Shown here: positions 37,277 through 49,189 of the stretch, in pieces
Numbering within the stretch: position 1 is the stretch's first letter
Layout of the letters: each line of letters starts with the position of its first letter
Assembly (NCBI GenBank): GCA_009823395.1
Contig: CM020501.1
Span: 10,654,361-10,718,360, forward strand
DNA length: 64,000 nt
Direction of reading: 5' to 3'
DNA from: Thamnaconus septentrionalis
Lineage: Eukaryota; Chordata; Actinopteri; Tetraodontiformes; Monacanthidae
The notes under the pieces: model-generated
Told to the model about the DNA's origin: nothing
Databases searched by the model: none
Seen by the model: the letters and a program-made list of their open reading frames with translations, nothing else
Made by a program: the position numbers and the translations under genes

Positions 37277-37402
37277 TCAGCTGGTTGATCCCACTGACCT
37301 CCACATGGTGACAGGAAGTCAGTGTCACTGCCACTCGTCTGGCTGCTTTCAGGGCAGAAGCTCCGCGCAACAACCTTCCACTTTCGGACCTGATAATGAG
37401 CA

Positions 37403-37406
<4 letters not shown>

Positions 37407-37444
<38 letters not shown>
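37407..37444. repeat. (TC)n microsatellite
   Basis: About 19 TC units. Confidence 0.95.
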
Positions 37445-37447
<3 letters not shown>

Positions 37448-37699
37448 TCCTCTTTCTTCGCTCCTGCGCTCACACACTCACGCACACTGACACCCATTAA
37501 GGTTCCCAGAGGTCCGTCATGACCCCATTGTCTCTGACGGAGGGAGCCCTGCTAAAAGAAGAAGAAAAAAAACAACAACCTGCGTGCGCCGGAAGCTCTG
37601 TGAGCGCTGATGGAAATGCAAGAAAGCAGCGAGAGTGAGAAGAGACGGCGGGCGGGGGGGAGGGGGGGGGCGGCGGGTGAGACGGAAAGACAACAACTG

Positions 37700-38095
37700 A
37701 CATCTCAGGGAATTTCACAGGGACGGCTAATCCAATGTGATCAGCGGAAGATTTTAATATTTAAATAGCCAGCAACGCACCAGAAGTTTCTAATTAAATT
37801 ATAACTCATGCTTGAAAAGCAAAAGTGCATGTGTTGTGGGAGCTTAAATAATTCAGCCCGCCCTATATCTCGTCTTTCTGTTAACCCGGAGACAAATGGC
37901 ACTTGCTAGGGCTTTTAGACGGGGGGCTGGCACTGTCAGGAGCACGAACAACACTGGGCTTGTAAAGGGGCCTCACCCATCAGGGCCCAAATCCAAGCTG
38001 ACTGGCCCCGCGACTGAACAACGTCTCTAACCCAGGAATTAATTTGGTTAATTAATTCATTATTAATCACCTTAAAGGCCACACAACACTGGCAC
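37700..38095. promoter_or_regulatory. Strong candidate conserved non-coding element
   Basis: The right end is a dense homeodomain cluster (GGAATTAATTTGG, GTTAATTAATTC, ATTATTAATCACC; 38034-38071). The left part has GGCTAATCCAATG, TTTTAATATTTAAATAGCC and TCTAATTAAATTATAAC. Unique sequence ending at an AG microsatellite. Confidence 0.44.
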
Positions 38096-38134
38096 GGTGC
38101 AAAAAGATGACGGGGGTGAGGAGGGAGAGAGGGA

Positions 38135-38138
<4 letters not shown>

Positions 38139-38190
<52 letters not shown>
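38139..38190. repeat. (AG)n microsatellite
   Basis: About 26 AG units, preceded by imperfect GGGAGA units. Confidence 0.95.
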
Positions 38191-38192
<2 letters not shown>

Positions 38193-38329
38193 CTTCCTAA
38201 TGAAGCGCAGATGTTAATGAGGCGCCAGACAACTGTGTTCTGGCTCGGCTCACTATATCATCCCACCTGCACGCCCTTTATTACCAGCTTCCAGAAAAAA
38301 AGAGCGAGAGAGAGAGAAAAAAGTATCAG

Positions 38330-38560
38330 AAAAGAGTTTATTAATTAATACTCCCTTGAAGGATGTATGAGAGGCTCACAATATCCATGAAGAGTGTGAA
38401 ATATTTAGGTGGGCAACATTCATATTAATGGCAAAATTGCACATACGTCTCTGAAATTAAATTAGAATTCGACCCAACATTGATGGCAGAGTCGTGTCAA
38501 GCATATAAATGTACTCATGGCTCGAGGTCAGAATATCTCTTTTCATTCATTATTTTCTTT
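38330..38560. promoter_or_regulatory. Candidate conserved non-coding element
   Basis: Unique sequence with GTTTATTAATTAATACTCCC, CAATATCCATG, CATTCATATTAATGGC, AAATTAAATTAGAATTC and GCATATAAATG. Confidence 0.38.
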
Positions 38561-39805
38561 TTTTCCCCCACCCCTCATCCCACCCTCCTCTCACCCACCA
38601 GGTGAGTTCGCTTTTGGCTACTCAGCGCTGGCGGCGTAATTCCAAAAAAAAAAAAATTACATTTTTGATGGGAGCTAATTAGGCGAGGCCTCCGCACCTG
38701 AAACTCCTCCAGACTGTTGCGTGTTCCTGAGTCGTGACGGCGGTGGGCCCTATAACTTATTGAGGGGCACCAACTGTTCTAACGTCTGCCGAAGGAACAG
38801 AGGGAGACTGGAGAGCGCCGGGCTCGGTTTCACCGGGCTTGTACTTTCTCCGAGCAGCCGAACACAGACAGAGAGTGAGAGGGTGAGAGAGAGAGAGAGA
38901 GACGGGCGAGAAGTAAACTCAGAGGGGACGACGAGTCAATCAATCCCCGACAAAAAGGCCTTTCGCTCACTTAACAAATGAAGTGGCGGGTCGAGCGGGA
39001 CAGCCGGAAGAAGCTGGCGGAGCGCGTGAGAAAATCTCTGTTTTTCAACCTTTTTTTTTTTACATTGAAAAATCCCACACCGTCAAACACAAATATTATA
39101 AAATTACACTTTTTAGCCTAAAAATGACAATAGTCTCTTAATTTATTTCTACTCACTCAGAGTGAAACTTGGGCCTGTTTTAATGCACACAAAGCTGCTA
39201 TCGAGGAAGGAATTGAGGAAAACAGGCTCACATTACCTTTAAAGCAGAGTCACTCCACAATGGAATGTTATAATTATTTTTTTAGACCAATTAAGTGAAA
39301 TTGGATAATCTCCAATTGATCTCAGGGTGGTTGAAAGACACTGGGCTAAATTAACAACAGCACCTACTATTTTATTTTCACACTGAGCGACAGGTGCAGC
39401 TCACTTTTCTTCCTACTTGACCTTTTTCCCCCCGCCGCCCCCTTTACAACCACACAGCCCACACGGTCGAGCACAGAGCGGTGAGGAGAACGAGGGGAAG
39501 GCAGGAAGCTTCATGACCCACCATGATGAAACGAAAAACAAAAAAAATCCAAAACACGTGGATGCTCTCCAGTCTCCTCTTCGACTGGCAGTTGGTGGAA
39601 AGAGCCGCCAGAGGATTCTTTTTTCTTTCCAGGTAAGCTGGCAGTCGCGCACGCCCACACACGAGTGCCAACCAGAGACGTGTCAACTCCGTTGCAGCTC
39701 GACACAACGGAGACCAAACGGCACAAAACCGCCGACACAGGACTCCCATGCTCGTCCTCGAACGAGGAGAAGAGGAGAAGGAGCGTTTGCAGCGGACTTG
39801 GCTGT

Positions 39806-40396
39806 AGAAGATGGAAGAGAAGAAAGGAAGGAAGGAAGGGAGGAGGAAAAAAATGGAGGAGGGAGGGAGGAAGAAAGGAAGAGAAGGAGGAAGGGCAGAA
39901 AGCAAGGAAGGATGGAAGGAAGGGAGAAAGGAGGGATTGCAGGAAGCAAAGATGGGTGGAAGGGAGGAAAAGAAAAAAGGAAAAAAGAAAGGTAGAGAAG
40001 ATGGATGGTAGGAAGGAAGGGAGGAAGGAGGAAGGGAGGAAGAGAAGGAAGAAAGAAAAGAAGGGAGGGAGGGCGGTAGGAAGGAATAAAAGAAGGGAGG
40101 AAGGAAAGAGGGAGGACGGGAGGAAGGAAGAGATAAGGTAGGAAGGAATAAAGGAAGGGAGGGATGGAGGGAGGGAGGAAGAGATACGGTAGGAAGGAAT
40201 AAAGGAAGGGAGGGATGGAGGAAGAGATAAGGTAGGAAGGAATAAAGGAAGGGAGGGATGCAGGGAGGAAGGAAGAGATAAGGTAGGAAGGAATAAAGGA
40301 AGGGAGGGAGGAAAGAGGGAGGACGGGAGGGAGGAAGAGATAAGGTAGGAAGGAATAAAGGAAGGGAGGGAGGAGGGAGGGATGGAGGGAGGAAGG
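39806..40396. repeat. 590-bp purine tract with embedded minisatellite
   Basis: The + strand is almost entirely A/G (GGAA, GGGA and GAAA units) with isolated T or C. Within it, a roughly 43-62 bp unit beginning GAGATAAGGTAGGAAGGAAT recurs at about 40130, 40181 (one change), 40224, 40275 and 40337. Long open frames of Lys/Arg/Glu/Gly on this strand and Phe/Pro/Ser/Leu on the other are artefacts of composition. Confidence 0.93.
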
Positions 40397-40634
40397 CAGC
40401 AGGAACTAAACTTGGGGGGTGTTTATTCTTTACAACTTGGCGAGTGCTTTGAAATGCTGGAACAAAGACGCCTGGTTCTGTTCTCTCTCTGTCTCTGTCT
40501 CTTTTTTATTTTGCTGGTAGTTCACACAGCCGTTGGCCTCGGTCCTCTCAAGTCCCCGGCCATGAGTGATGCCAGCGAGTCAAGACGTATAATTCAGAGT
40601 CGCAAACTACAAGAGAGCTGCACAGTCCACCCTG

Positions 40635-40638
<4 letters not shown>

Positions 40639-40694
<56 letters not shown>

Positions 40695-40720
40695 ACTCAC
40701 ACACACACACACACACACAC
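40639..40720. repeat. Compound (TC)n-(AC)n microsatellite
   Basis: About 25 TC units followed, after a short ACTCACTC spacer, by about 11 AC units. Confidence 0.95.
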
Positions 40721-40789
40721 TATTGATGTTGCGTGTGGGGGGAGGGGGGGCTTTGTGAGGAGGCCCCTCCACGATTGCCGCTAAGTTTG

Positions 40790-41060
40790 TAATTGTTCTG
40801 TTCATAAAGAAACACCTTTCAAGAAGCTTCTGTTTCGGCGGCGTGGCTCTGATTAAAGAATGCATGATACTTCAGTGACAAGAGCGTATCATTAATTCAT
40901 TGCAAACAGCGGAATTTGGGCGTGTTACTTTGAAAAATGTTCAAAACTGGCGGCCTGTAATAAAAGAAAGCACCGAGAGAAATTCCAACTCATTAAGATT
41001 TAATCGGCGAATTCTCTTTCATATGAAACATCCAATATAGGCTGTCAGAATCAATCAGGT
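40790..41060. promoter_or_regulatory. Candidate conserved non-coding element
   Basis: Unique sequence with CTCTGATTAAAGAATGC, GTATCATTAATTCATTGC, GGCCTGTAATAAAAG, CATTAAGATTTAATCGGCG and GAATCAATCAGGTG. Confidence 0.38.
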
Positions 41061-42255
41061 GTCCAGAAAAAGGGGGGAGGAGGGAGGGGTGGGGTGGTGA
41101 CACGCCAAAAAAGGGATGGGGAATATGTCAGCCGTGGCGCTCGCTGTTTCTTCCGGCTGTCACCCGCTTTAAGTCGGAAGCCGCTCGGAAGCGCGGCTGC
41201 GACGTGGCACCGCGGGGAGAAGCGGGGAGACGGAGGAGGACGAGATAAAGAAACCTGATCTTCTGTTGCAAAAAAACCTTTTGGCTGACAGGAGACGGCG
41301 CTGGAAGTCACGGCGGCTCCTGGTGAGGGAGGTGGCGTTCAAAGCCAAGGCTTGTGGGTAACCGGGGGGTTTCTTGGGGAAAAAGGGGGAGGGATGGGGG
41401 GTATCTGGAGGAAATCTTCACTCATAATTTCATAATTGACCTGCTGTCCCAGGGATCGTGGCCAGCCAGCGCCCACACCTTCACTCTGGCTCTTTGAGAG
41501 CAGGAGATTCTGGATGGGCATCAAAAGGCTGCTTGGATGGCTGGGGGAAGGGATGGGGGGGTTTTCCCATGATTCCTTTGGATGGGGAAGGCTTGAAGTT
41601 ACCCTCCACTGACCTCAGGAAATAAAGTTGCACACAGGAAATGGAAAAAGAGACAGAACCTGGTTATTAAAGAAAAAAAAAGGAGAATTTTGGCATTTTC
41701 CCTCCATTTTCCTAATAACAATTATTATTTTAAGGCACTAAAATAACAAATACACAATAAAAGAGAATAAATTTAGTTTGAAACTGTTTCATCACTTCAG
41801 ACTAACTAATCGATGCCACTTTCAAACTGTTTCATGGATTTAAACTGCAAATTGTGTTACGAGCTGCAGAAAACTTCACCTGGATTTCTTCTTGTTTTCT
41901 GTTTTTTAGAAGTGACTCCTCGGCAGCGAAAAGTAAAGTGTGAGCTGTTTTCCTTCTCTGCTGCTCACCGGGATGCGTCTCAATTAAACCCAGTGCCGCC
42001 GTCAACAATGGAGGAACTGCAGTCTGAGCTCCGCAGTATTTATGCTTTGGACGATAGTTTTTTTCCCACTTCTCTTGAAAATAATCCAGTATGTTGCCCC
42101 AGATAAGATCCAGTGAGCCACTGTGTGAAACATTGTGATGACAAGTCCTTGAAATTAAACGGCGACATGTGCAAAGCTGTGAAATATCTGAGTACATTTC
42201 TCCTGCGTGGAATAAAAAAATGGGTCGATCTAATTTTCTGGTTGGCAGATTTTAA

Positions 42256-42447
42256 GTTTATCGGGAGAATCCAGACAAAGTACAAGAAGACAAGTACGAC
42301 CATGTCAAGAAATACCTCTGCGTTCCCAGCCAGTGTGTTGTGGCTCGCACACTGAGCTGGCCTCAGGCGCTCATGAGCGTGGCCACAGAGATCGCCCTGC
42401 AGATGGCGTGCAAGATGGTCGGAGAGATCTGGAATGTGGTTGGATAA
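42256..42447 (+). pseudogene. Relic of a Piwi-family exon (PIWI domain fragment)
   Basis: A 63-codon open stretch ending in TAA reads, from about 42289, [25 protein letters not shown], then [14 protein letters not shown] and GEIWNV. These line up with the conserved PIWI-domain segment of vertebrate Piwi-like Argonautes: K-DKYD--KKYLC, a short linker, [10 protein letters not shown], then a TKIALQMNCKMGGELW block. Relative to the family about four residues are missing between KYLC and PSQC, the lysine of TKIALQ is Glu, the second Gly of MGGE has become Val-Gly, and the frame stops right after the tryptophan motif where the real exon would continue. I see no neighbouring Piwi exons and no good donor. 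It is most likely a dead duplicated or retro-inserted fragment of a piwil1-like gene. Confidence 0.7.
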
Positions 42448-42459
42448 AGTGAATCGCTG

Positions 42460-43000
42460 TGGAGAGTCGGTAAGAACTCTGGACTTACTCAGACCGGAAG
42501 CAGTTCCAAACAGAAGGCTTGATGGCAGTAGAAGGTTTTAATATCAGGTGGAGAGTTTAAGTTACAGGCAAGCAAGGTCGATAGGAATCTAACTGGTCCA
42601 AGACTATTAGCCTAGGACTGCCGAGGAACAACACGGCAACAACTGAAGAAGCATGGAACAACAAAGCAATAGGGCAGGCCTGCTTTTCTCTTTCAAGCCT
42701 TTGAAGTTTGTGCCTTAGAATCCATACCGCTAAGTGGAAATCTAAACTATATAACTAAACTATAAAAGGGAAGGTAATTCCGAGCATGAACATAAGGAAG
42801 GATGAAAAACCAAGGCCTTTTAAACGTCATCACTCGAGAGCTTGTGAGTTCATGTGGGTGACTGGACAAATAGAAACTGCAGTTGGAAACTGAAGAGGGA
42901 TTCTTAATGCAATATATCACAGATGCACCACAGAACCTCAGTCAGCGTTAGAGACACACACATGCCACATTAAGTTGCTGCTGAAAGTTACAGCACAGCT
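42460..43000. other. Unassigned sequence downstream of the Piwi relic
   Basis: Non-coding and moderately AT-rich. It may belong to the same insertion as the Piwi fragment, but no terminal repeats are visible. Confidence 0.3.
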
Positions 43001-43004
43001 ACAG

Positions 43005-43205
43005 AGAACTTTGTGATGTCACAAAGGGCCCCCATGCCTCTCGCAGGTGATGACAACCACCTCGTCCAGGTGGTCGTCCCAGCCTCTAAGACCTCCACAC
43101 AACTGCTCTAGTCTCCTTGTCAACATGTGGAAGGTCCCACAAAGCACTGGGCCAAGGAGCTGCAGGAGGCAGTAAACAGCGGGCAAAATATGCTGCCCTC
43201 TGGGG
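43005..43205 (+). mobile_element. Dispersed CRE-palindrome repeat, copy H
   Basis: Palindrome CTTTGTGATGTCACAAAGGG (43009-43028) is the most symmetric copy. The middle block CTCGTCCAGGTGGTCGTCCC and the tail GGAGGCAGTAAACAGCGGGC (43164-43183) with ATATGCTG follow in + order. Confidence 0.65.
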
Positions 43206-43209
43206 ATGT

Positions 43210-44540
43210 ATGAAGGTTTCTGGGTAATTAATCCCACGCATGTGCATCTTTAAAAATATGAAATAAAAAGATTAAAATGTGAAAATGTCAGATAAAAGAC
43301 CTTTGAGTGGTTTGAATCAGTTCAGATTGTGGTGAAATAAGAGCTGGGAAGCATTGGGAGAAATGTTGACTGAAACCAAGAATGGCTCTGCCTTGTGCAC
43401 TTGTTCTTACAGTGTTCACACCTCCTGCGATTTTTTTTCAACTCTATTGTCTTCGTGTCAATCGAGATGACGCGTCACTGCCTCCAGAGACCACGCCAAG
43501 TACTGCTTCTGTGACGCTGTCAAAATGGCACATTTAAACTAAGAGGTCCGACGGGACAAAAGAGTTAAGACAAAAAATGTTCTCGCCTTCTGCGTTGCCA
43601 GTTAAGGTCTGACAGAGCAAATCTGTGCTAAGCCAGAATAATTATTTCCCAGTGGAGTCTGGCGGAGCTTCCATACCGTATCAGGAAGAATCTGAAGGAA
43701 ATGACAAACACTCAAATATTAATCTGGTCATGGTAAATACTTTGTCAAAGTTTCTAATCGTTTTAACTCATCTGGCACAGATATTTTATTATTAAAGGCT
43801 TTTTTAACAAAACTTTCATACGACAAATACTAGACTGTTTGTCATGCACGATAAGTAATCACAACTGATACCTTCTGGCTAAAACCCAACAGCTGCCTTC
43901 GCAATCAAATATGGTGCATCCAATTGCAACTCCGAATCAGACCCGAGTGTTAGCGAAGGTTAGCTTGGACAATCACCCAGACTGCAATTGACAATGACAT
44001 TACAATAGACAACAGACTGACTTTACAAGACAATGTCAATCAGATCCTAAACCAGACAGTCAGTTCGATTGTCCAAGTTAACTAACGGCTAAATCCTTAA
44101 AAAATCACAATGAATTGTGAATTTGAAACAAAAAAAGGGGGAGGAGGAACCGCAAAAGCCATGAGTCGTGTCAAAAACTGACAAAACTTTCATTACTGTT
44201 CATTTATGGACTGGCTTTCCTTTTTGTGACAGTAAAAGTCATTCCTAACAGTATTTTGCAAAGTTAACCAGTACACGTTGTTCCATCATTACTTTAAATC
44301 TACCACGCAGCCACCTAGTTAGCTCACGTCGACGCGAGCTTACGAGGCTAATAGCTAGCGGACGTGTTCGTCTGATTTTTCTTCGCTGAGTTGTCAGGTT
44401 TAATGTGATGTCAACAGTTAGCTCCGAGCGAAGACCTCAGCGCTAAATGGTTTTCATCGACTTTGACTCAAACACGTAGAGGCAAGTCTCATGTCTTCCA
44501 GCCATCAGCTGCTGTTCAGCTGACTGCGCACTCTGGACTC
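43210..44540. other. Intergenic sequence without recognised genes
   Basis: Mostly AT-rich. A CpG-containing stretch (44310-44500, with GCTAATAGCTAGC and CTAGTTAGCTCACGTCGAC) resembles teleost 5'-flank or UTR sequence but has no supportable exon. Confidence 0.35.
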
Positions 44541-44548
44541 CTGTTGCA

Positions 44549-44550
44549 AC

Positions 44551-44587
<37 letters not shown>
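44549..44587. repeat. (CA)n microsatellite
   Basis: About 19 CA units, then a shorter CA-rich tail to about 44610. Confidence 0.95.
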
Positions 44588-44590
<3 letters not shown>

Positions 44591-44729
44591 CACCACACAC
44601 ACGCACACACAATAAAGCATCACATTATTATCATTACTATTACAGTTAGCAGAGCTCACACGGTTTCCAGCGCAGCAGCCCGACCTCGGCGCTAACTTAC
44701 TTGACCTGAAGCGAGAACACAGTGAGCGG

Positions 44730-44900
44730 AAGCACGCGGAGCAGGGAGGCTATAGGTTAGAGGGCCCTGGAGCGATGCGAGGCTGCCATTACACCAGTAT
44801 GGGCTGTTGATCTCTAATGGCTGTGTTGCTGGGCTGTAATGGCGCCTGGAGAGAGTGGGAAAGAAGGAAATAAGACGAGGTAATCTCAGAAAGTGCTGAC
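44730..44900. promoter_or_regulatory. Short candidate conserved non-coding element
   Basis: Unique sequence: GGCTGCCATTACACC, GATCTCTAATGGCTG and GGGCTGTAATGGCGCC. Spaced TAAT cores in a compact block. Confidence 0.3.
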
Positions 44901-45069
44901 CTCCGTTGCTGCCAAAAGTAGGTGGGAAGTGTTAACGGCTCCTTGGCACCACTCCGAGGTTTCCTGCGTGACCTTTGACCTCTCTCTCACTCTCTCTCGC
45001 TCTCTCTCTCAGTAGACCGGAAGGATCAGACCTGCGCTGATCCACCACGTAGTTATTATGGCCTCTGCA

Positions 45070-46240
45070 CTGCCCTCATTTCAGGGTCAAATGGCACCAA
45101 ACAGAAATGTCTCTCAGTTGCTTCCTGTTTTCTCCTGACCAGAGGCTTCATCTTTGGCACGGCGCAACTGTGAGCCACGTGTGTTCATCTGCAGCACGCA
45201 GCTTCCAGAAAGCACAACATTGTCTGTGGCGAACTGAGAAACACAAGGTTTTCTTTTTACGAAATTTCAAATCTGTTTGAAGATCTGGGCATTTAAATGT
45301 TGTTTGTGGGAGCAGATTTTTACTGTTCATCCTTTTTCACGCAAACTTTGTGAAGGGCTAATGTGGAAAATTAAAGGCCTCTGCAACTTTTATTTCTTGC
45401 ACTGAGGTAGATTTTAGATCTGAACAAATGCATCGGCCAGTTGATGGTTGTCTCCTCTGTCTACTGAAACTACAAATTTGGAAAAGCTCTTTAACTCTTT
45501 CAGTGCTCAATGCTTATTGGAACAGTTGCAACTTTCCCACGATGAGGAGGTGAACCTGAAACTCTCACTCAGTCCCTACTTTGACAGTGGGGGGGTTGAT
45601 TTACCCCAAACCTCGTCTTTTCTCTGGAAAAGTTCCATTTTATTCCCTCTTCAAAATTCATGCTCCTGTCGCATCTTTAATGTTGCAGCCTGTGGTGAAG
45701 AATTTGCATGCAAAATTTTTGCACCTGAATATTTCACAATCTTGTCTTGCCCGTTCTTCATACATCCGGCCAGCAAAGGCCTTGACCATAAATTCTGGTG
45801 GTGTCATTGTCTATCGTTTTGGATATCAGTAGAGTATTAACCTCAGCGACCTCATTGATCTTTTTTAGAACTATATTCAAATTTCAACCAAACTGTTTAT
45901 GTAAAAATAGAGGCTTCTTTAAACAGAAATGTCATTTAATGTCTGTCCGCCTCCTCTGGGGATTCTTGGAACAGACTTTGGGTGATTATACCGTTTATTT
46001 ATACGCGTTTGTGAGTGTAACATAAATTAAACTGACCTAGAAAGAATAGTGTATCAGTGTATTTAGTGTATTTGTATGTTTAACACATGCATGATGGGAA
46101 ATAAAATCTGCACAAATTATAATTATTTGTTACAACACTTCAATCAAATCCATCATGAAATCACTGAATGAATAATACGAATAGTTGTCCATCGAGCAAA
46201 CAAACAAATAAAACAGTCAGCTCCTATAAGTTGTGAGAAA
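45070..46240. other. Intergenic sequence; one unassigned open stretch
   Basis: Frames of 83-130 codons exist at 45448-45840, but neither shows a domain I recognise. Codon use and hydropathy look random, and splice sites are not evident. It may be an old unknown repeat. Confidence 0.3.
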
Positions 46241-46656
46241 TAAAACACACTTGCATGATGTTTGCGATGACTCTTCGTGGGAGCTGAGGAAGGACGCTGA
46301 GTCCCAGCAGCCTGGCTGGCTGAGCGAACAGGACACGCGACACAAAGTTGGTGCGCCTTGCCTTGCCGTCACCCACTCACTCCCCTCCCCTCCCCTCCGT
46401 GCCTCCATCACACCCCTGCAGCCATTAATGCAGCCGGCGGCCGGCCGGGGGAATAAACCTGCATTAGTAACAGCCGTGACTGCTGGTGTGATATTGATGG
46501 TCGTCTGGGCTATCGATTGTTTTTCGACCAGGTCGGGGGAACATTTGCAGGGCGGCCGCAGCCACCTGGTGCCTCTTTTGCACTGCCCTCCCACCACCCC
46601 CTCCTTATTTCAAGACCCCCTAAAATAAAGATATTCACGTGCAAAATCTACCGCGA

Positions 46657-46657
<1 letters not shown>

Positions 46658-46701
<44 letters not shown>
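46658..46701. repeat. (CA)n microsatellite
   Basis: About 22 uninterrupted AC units. Confidence 0.96.
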
Positions 46702-46705
<4 letters not shown>

Positions 46706-46739
46706 TGCCCTCACAGATCTTCTGATTAAGACTGACTCA

Positions 46740-47120
46740 GTGCTTGCACACCTCATCAACCCTCAGCGACAACTCCCCCGAGATAACAGGCCTCATTATG
46801 CCGGGAAGGGAAAAAAAACAGCAAAAAAAAACAAAACAATGACACTGAGCGGCGCACGGCCGTGACTCTTTTGCTAATGGACGAGTCGAGCGGGGGGGAA
46901 GAGGGGGGGTGAAAAAAAAGAGAGGAAAAAAGAGGAGGCAGACCTGGAACCAGGGGTAAGAGGCTCGCACCGGGCGCACAAGTGAGCGTGAAACCTGATG
47001 TGATAGCGTGCCTCGTGGGCAAGTATTATTCCAACTGTATATCATTAGCAGGGTGCGCTTTCTAATTAGCAATAGGGCAGAATAATGAATACAGCTCCAT
47101 TAATCAAAAGGTAATATATG
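46740..47120. promoter_or_regulatory. Strong candidate conserved non-coding element
   Basis: The right half (46970-47120) is a tight motif cluster: AAGTATTATTCC, GTATATCATTAGC, CTTTCTAATTAGCAATAGG, GAATAATGAATAC, CTCCATTAATCAAAAGG. The left part has CCTCATTATGCCGG. Unique sequence. Confidence 0.43.
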
Positions 47121-47529
47121 TAAAAGCACTGTTTTATGGCCTTGGGGGAGAGAGTGAAAGGTGGGAGAGAAAACACTGAGAGGAGATGGAACGTGAAAAC
47201 AGCCATCGCCGCTCGGCCCGGGAAGAGCGCTACTTTTCATATTCATTTACACACATCGCTTTATGCAATTTGTGCTGACTCGATGCGGAGGCCAAATAAG
47301 ACAGGAAGGAGCTGGAGCGCAGCGAGGAGGGAAACTCGAGTCAGCGCGAAACTGTGGCACCCGCTGTTGTTTTGCATGTCAGGTCAGGAGGGCGATGAGG
47401 CGACGTGTGGAACTCATGCGAAGCCACTGCGGCTGAAAGTCGCCCGCAGTCCATCAGAGTTTGCACAGGGCCGTAACTGGTTGCATTTTTCTAAACGCTT
47501 GTATGAATTTAAACGTATAAGATAATATA

Positions 47530-48125
47530 CTGCACTTTGTTCATTCATTGACGAGGAAAATTGTCTTTCATCACCGGCTCAGCTATCACCAGTTAAAGAA
47601 CGAAGTGGGAAACGCAGCAGCTAAAAGGAAAGAAACAAGAGTAGACAAAATATACAAATAGATTATTTGGGGTAAATACATAAAACAGCAATACAAACAA
47701 TTACAATAAATAACTTGAACTGCCATTAGTGAACAAAACAGTTAAAGATTATAGAGACAATCATTTACATAAATGAAATTGTCATTTAGAACGACTGAAA
47801 GAGGTCAAGCAGGAAAGATGAGAGATTTTCCCTCCAGCTGAACAAATCATTGGAAACTGTAGTTTTGATGAAAATGCTCCAGAGGTGTTTTCAGTCAGGA
47901 GGTGGTATTGGCTGCAATTCAGTCAACATCATAACAGAATATTTGAATTTTGAGTAACAGATACATAGCAGCATTATTTTACTGTATTGAGGGAAAATAA
48001 CGGAAACAGTAACAGAAAACTTGGTCAAAATCTGCCAACAAATTTCAAAATTTGAAATTGGCCTCACATTTAAAATACAGCTTTCAAATCTGTCAACTAA
48101 TAAATGTACAATTCACTATTATTTT
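47530..48125. other. AT-rich intergenic sequence, nothing recognised
   Basis: No repeat family, exon or motif cluster. Confidence 0.5.
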
Positions 48126-48257
48126 TTTTCAAATCTCACACGCATCAACTAATGCGGCGACTGGAAAAAGGAGAACTAAGAGAGAAAATGTACAATAATC
48201 CCGGCGCACTATTTTTTTTACACTCGGGCTGAGGAGGAAAAGAGTGGTGGGGAGAGA

Positions 48258-48283
48258 GAGAGAGAGGGAGAGAGAGTGAGAGA

Positions 48284-48347
<64 letters not shown>

Positions 48348-48355
48348 GGGAGAGA
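48258..48355. repeat. (AG)n microsatellite
   Basis: About 98 bp of AG with scattered GGG and GT interruptions. Confidence 0.95.
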
Positions 48356-48539
48356 CGGAGAGATAAAAGTCGGCCTCGGTGCCTCTTGGAGAGAATGTTT
48401 GAGAAAGCATTTAAGCGATCTGATATTTCTGCTGCCGCAACACTCTGGGCTACTTTGCGCTGAATCTCCGGCTCAGAGCCTTTTTTCATACATTTGCACC
48501 TCACGAATCCAAAGTGAGCAAAGCCATCTCCCGGTGACA

Positions 48540-48910
48540 GCCGCCCCTATAAAGGCATCTCCGGGATATAAATAAACTTTGGATGAGCGGAAGCTGCAAA
48601 TGCATTTATCCAGGCCCTTGGAAAAGGAAAAGGAGGGAAAACATAAAGACGAACGGTGAACAGTCTCCCCGCGAGAAAATAGAAGTGTCATTAAATTCCT
48701 TTGAAATATAGATTGGTTTTTTTTTCGCACAGGGGACACACTCGGCACGCTGGATGTCAAGATCGTTCACCTCAACTTGATGATGGAATAATATGATGGC
48801 TGATGCCACATTTAGAGACAATTACTGCCGAGATTTCCATGGATGTGAGAAGCTGGTAAATGAAGGGAGGCTCATCTAACGAGATAAAAACGGGAGATTA
48901 TTGAAAAATA
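48540..48910. promoter_or_regulatory. Candidate conserved non-coding element
   Basis: Unique sequence with GATATAAATAAACTTTGG, GCAAATGCATTTATCC, GTCATTAAATTCC, GAATAATATGATGGC and GACAATTACTGCC. Confidence 0.38.
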
Positions 48911-49189
48911 CACATTTTACAAACAGCTTTTTTTGTCTCCATGGTCAATCTAAAGGGCAAAAAGTGAGTATAAAGGTCAAGAACCCAAAATGTGTAAATA
49001 CGCCTTTTGCTGCTGCAAATGAACCAGAATTTTGTCAGCGTTTGTCGGAGTCACCGAGCGCAGAAGGAATTGAAACCACCACCCCCAAAAAAAAGACAAA
49101 TAAGGGGCAGGAAAGAAATAAATGAAAGCGGGTTTTGCTCCTGACGTGCGGCAGAATGTCTGTGATTTGACATGTTGTCTCAACCATGA

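Noticed and set aside
39417..40141. Long Lys/Glu/Gly- and Phe/Pro/Ser-rich open frames on both strands
   Set aside because: They arise from the purine tract. They are low complexity, mirrored on the opposite strand, and have no domain or splice support.
42256..42447. Live exon of an intact piwil gene
   Set aside because: An in-frame stop follows directly where the family continues, conserved residues are lost and no adjacent Piwi exons or donor were found.
45448..45840. 130-codon open frame as a gene
   Set aside because: No domain recognised, no splice signals, and overlapping alternative frames are equally open.
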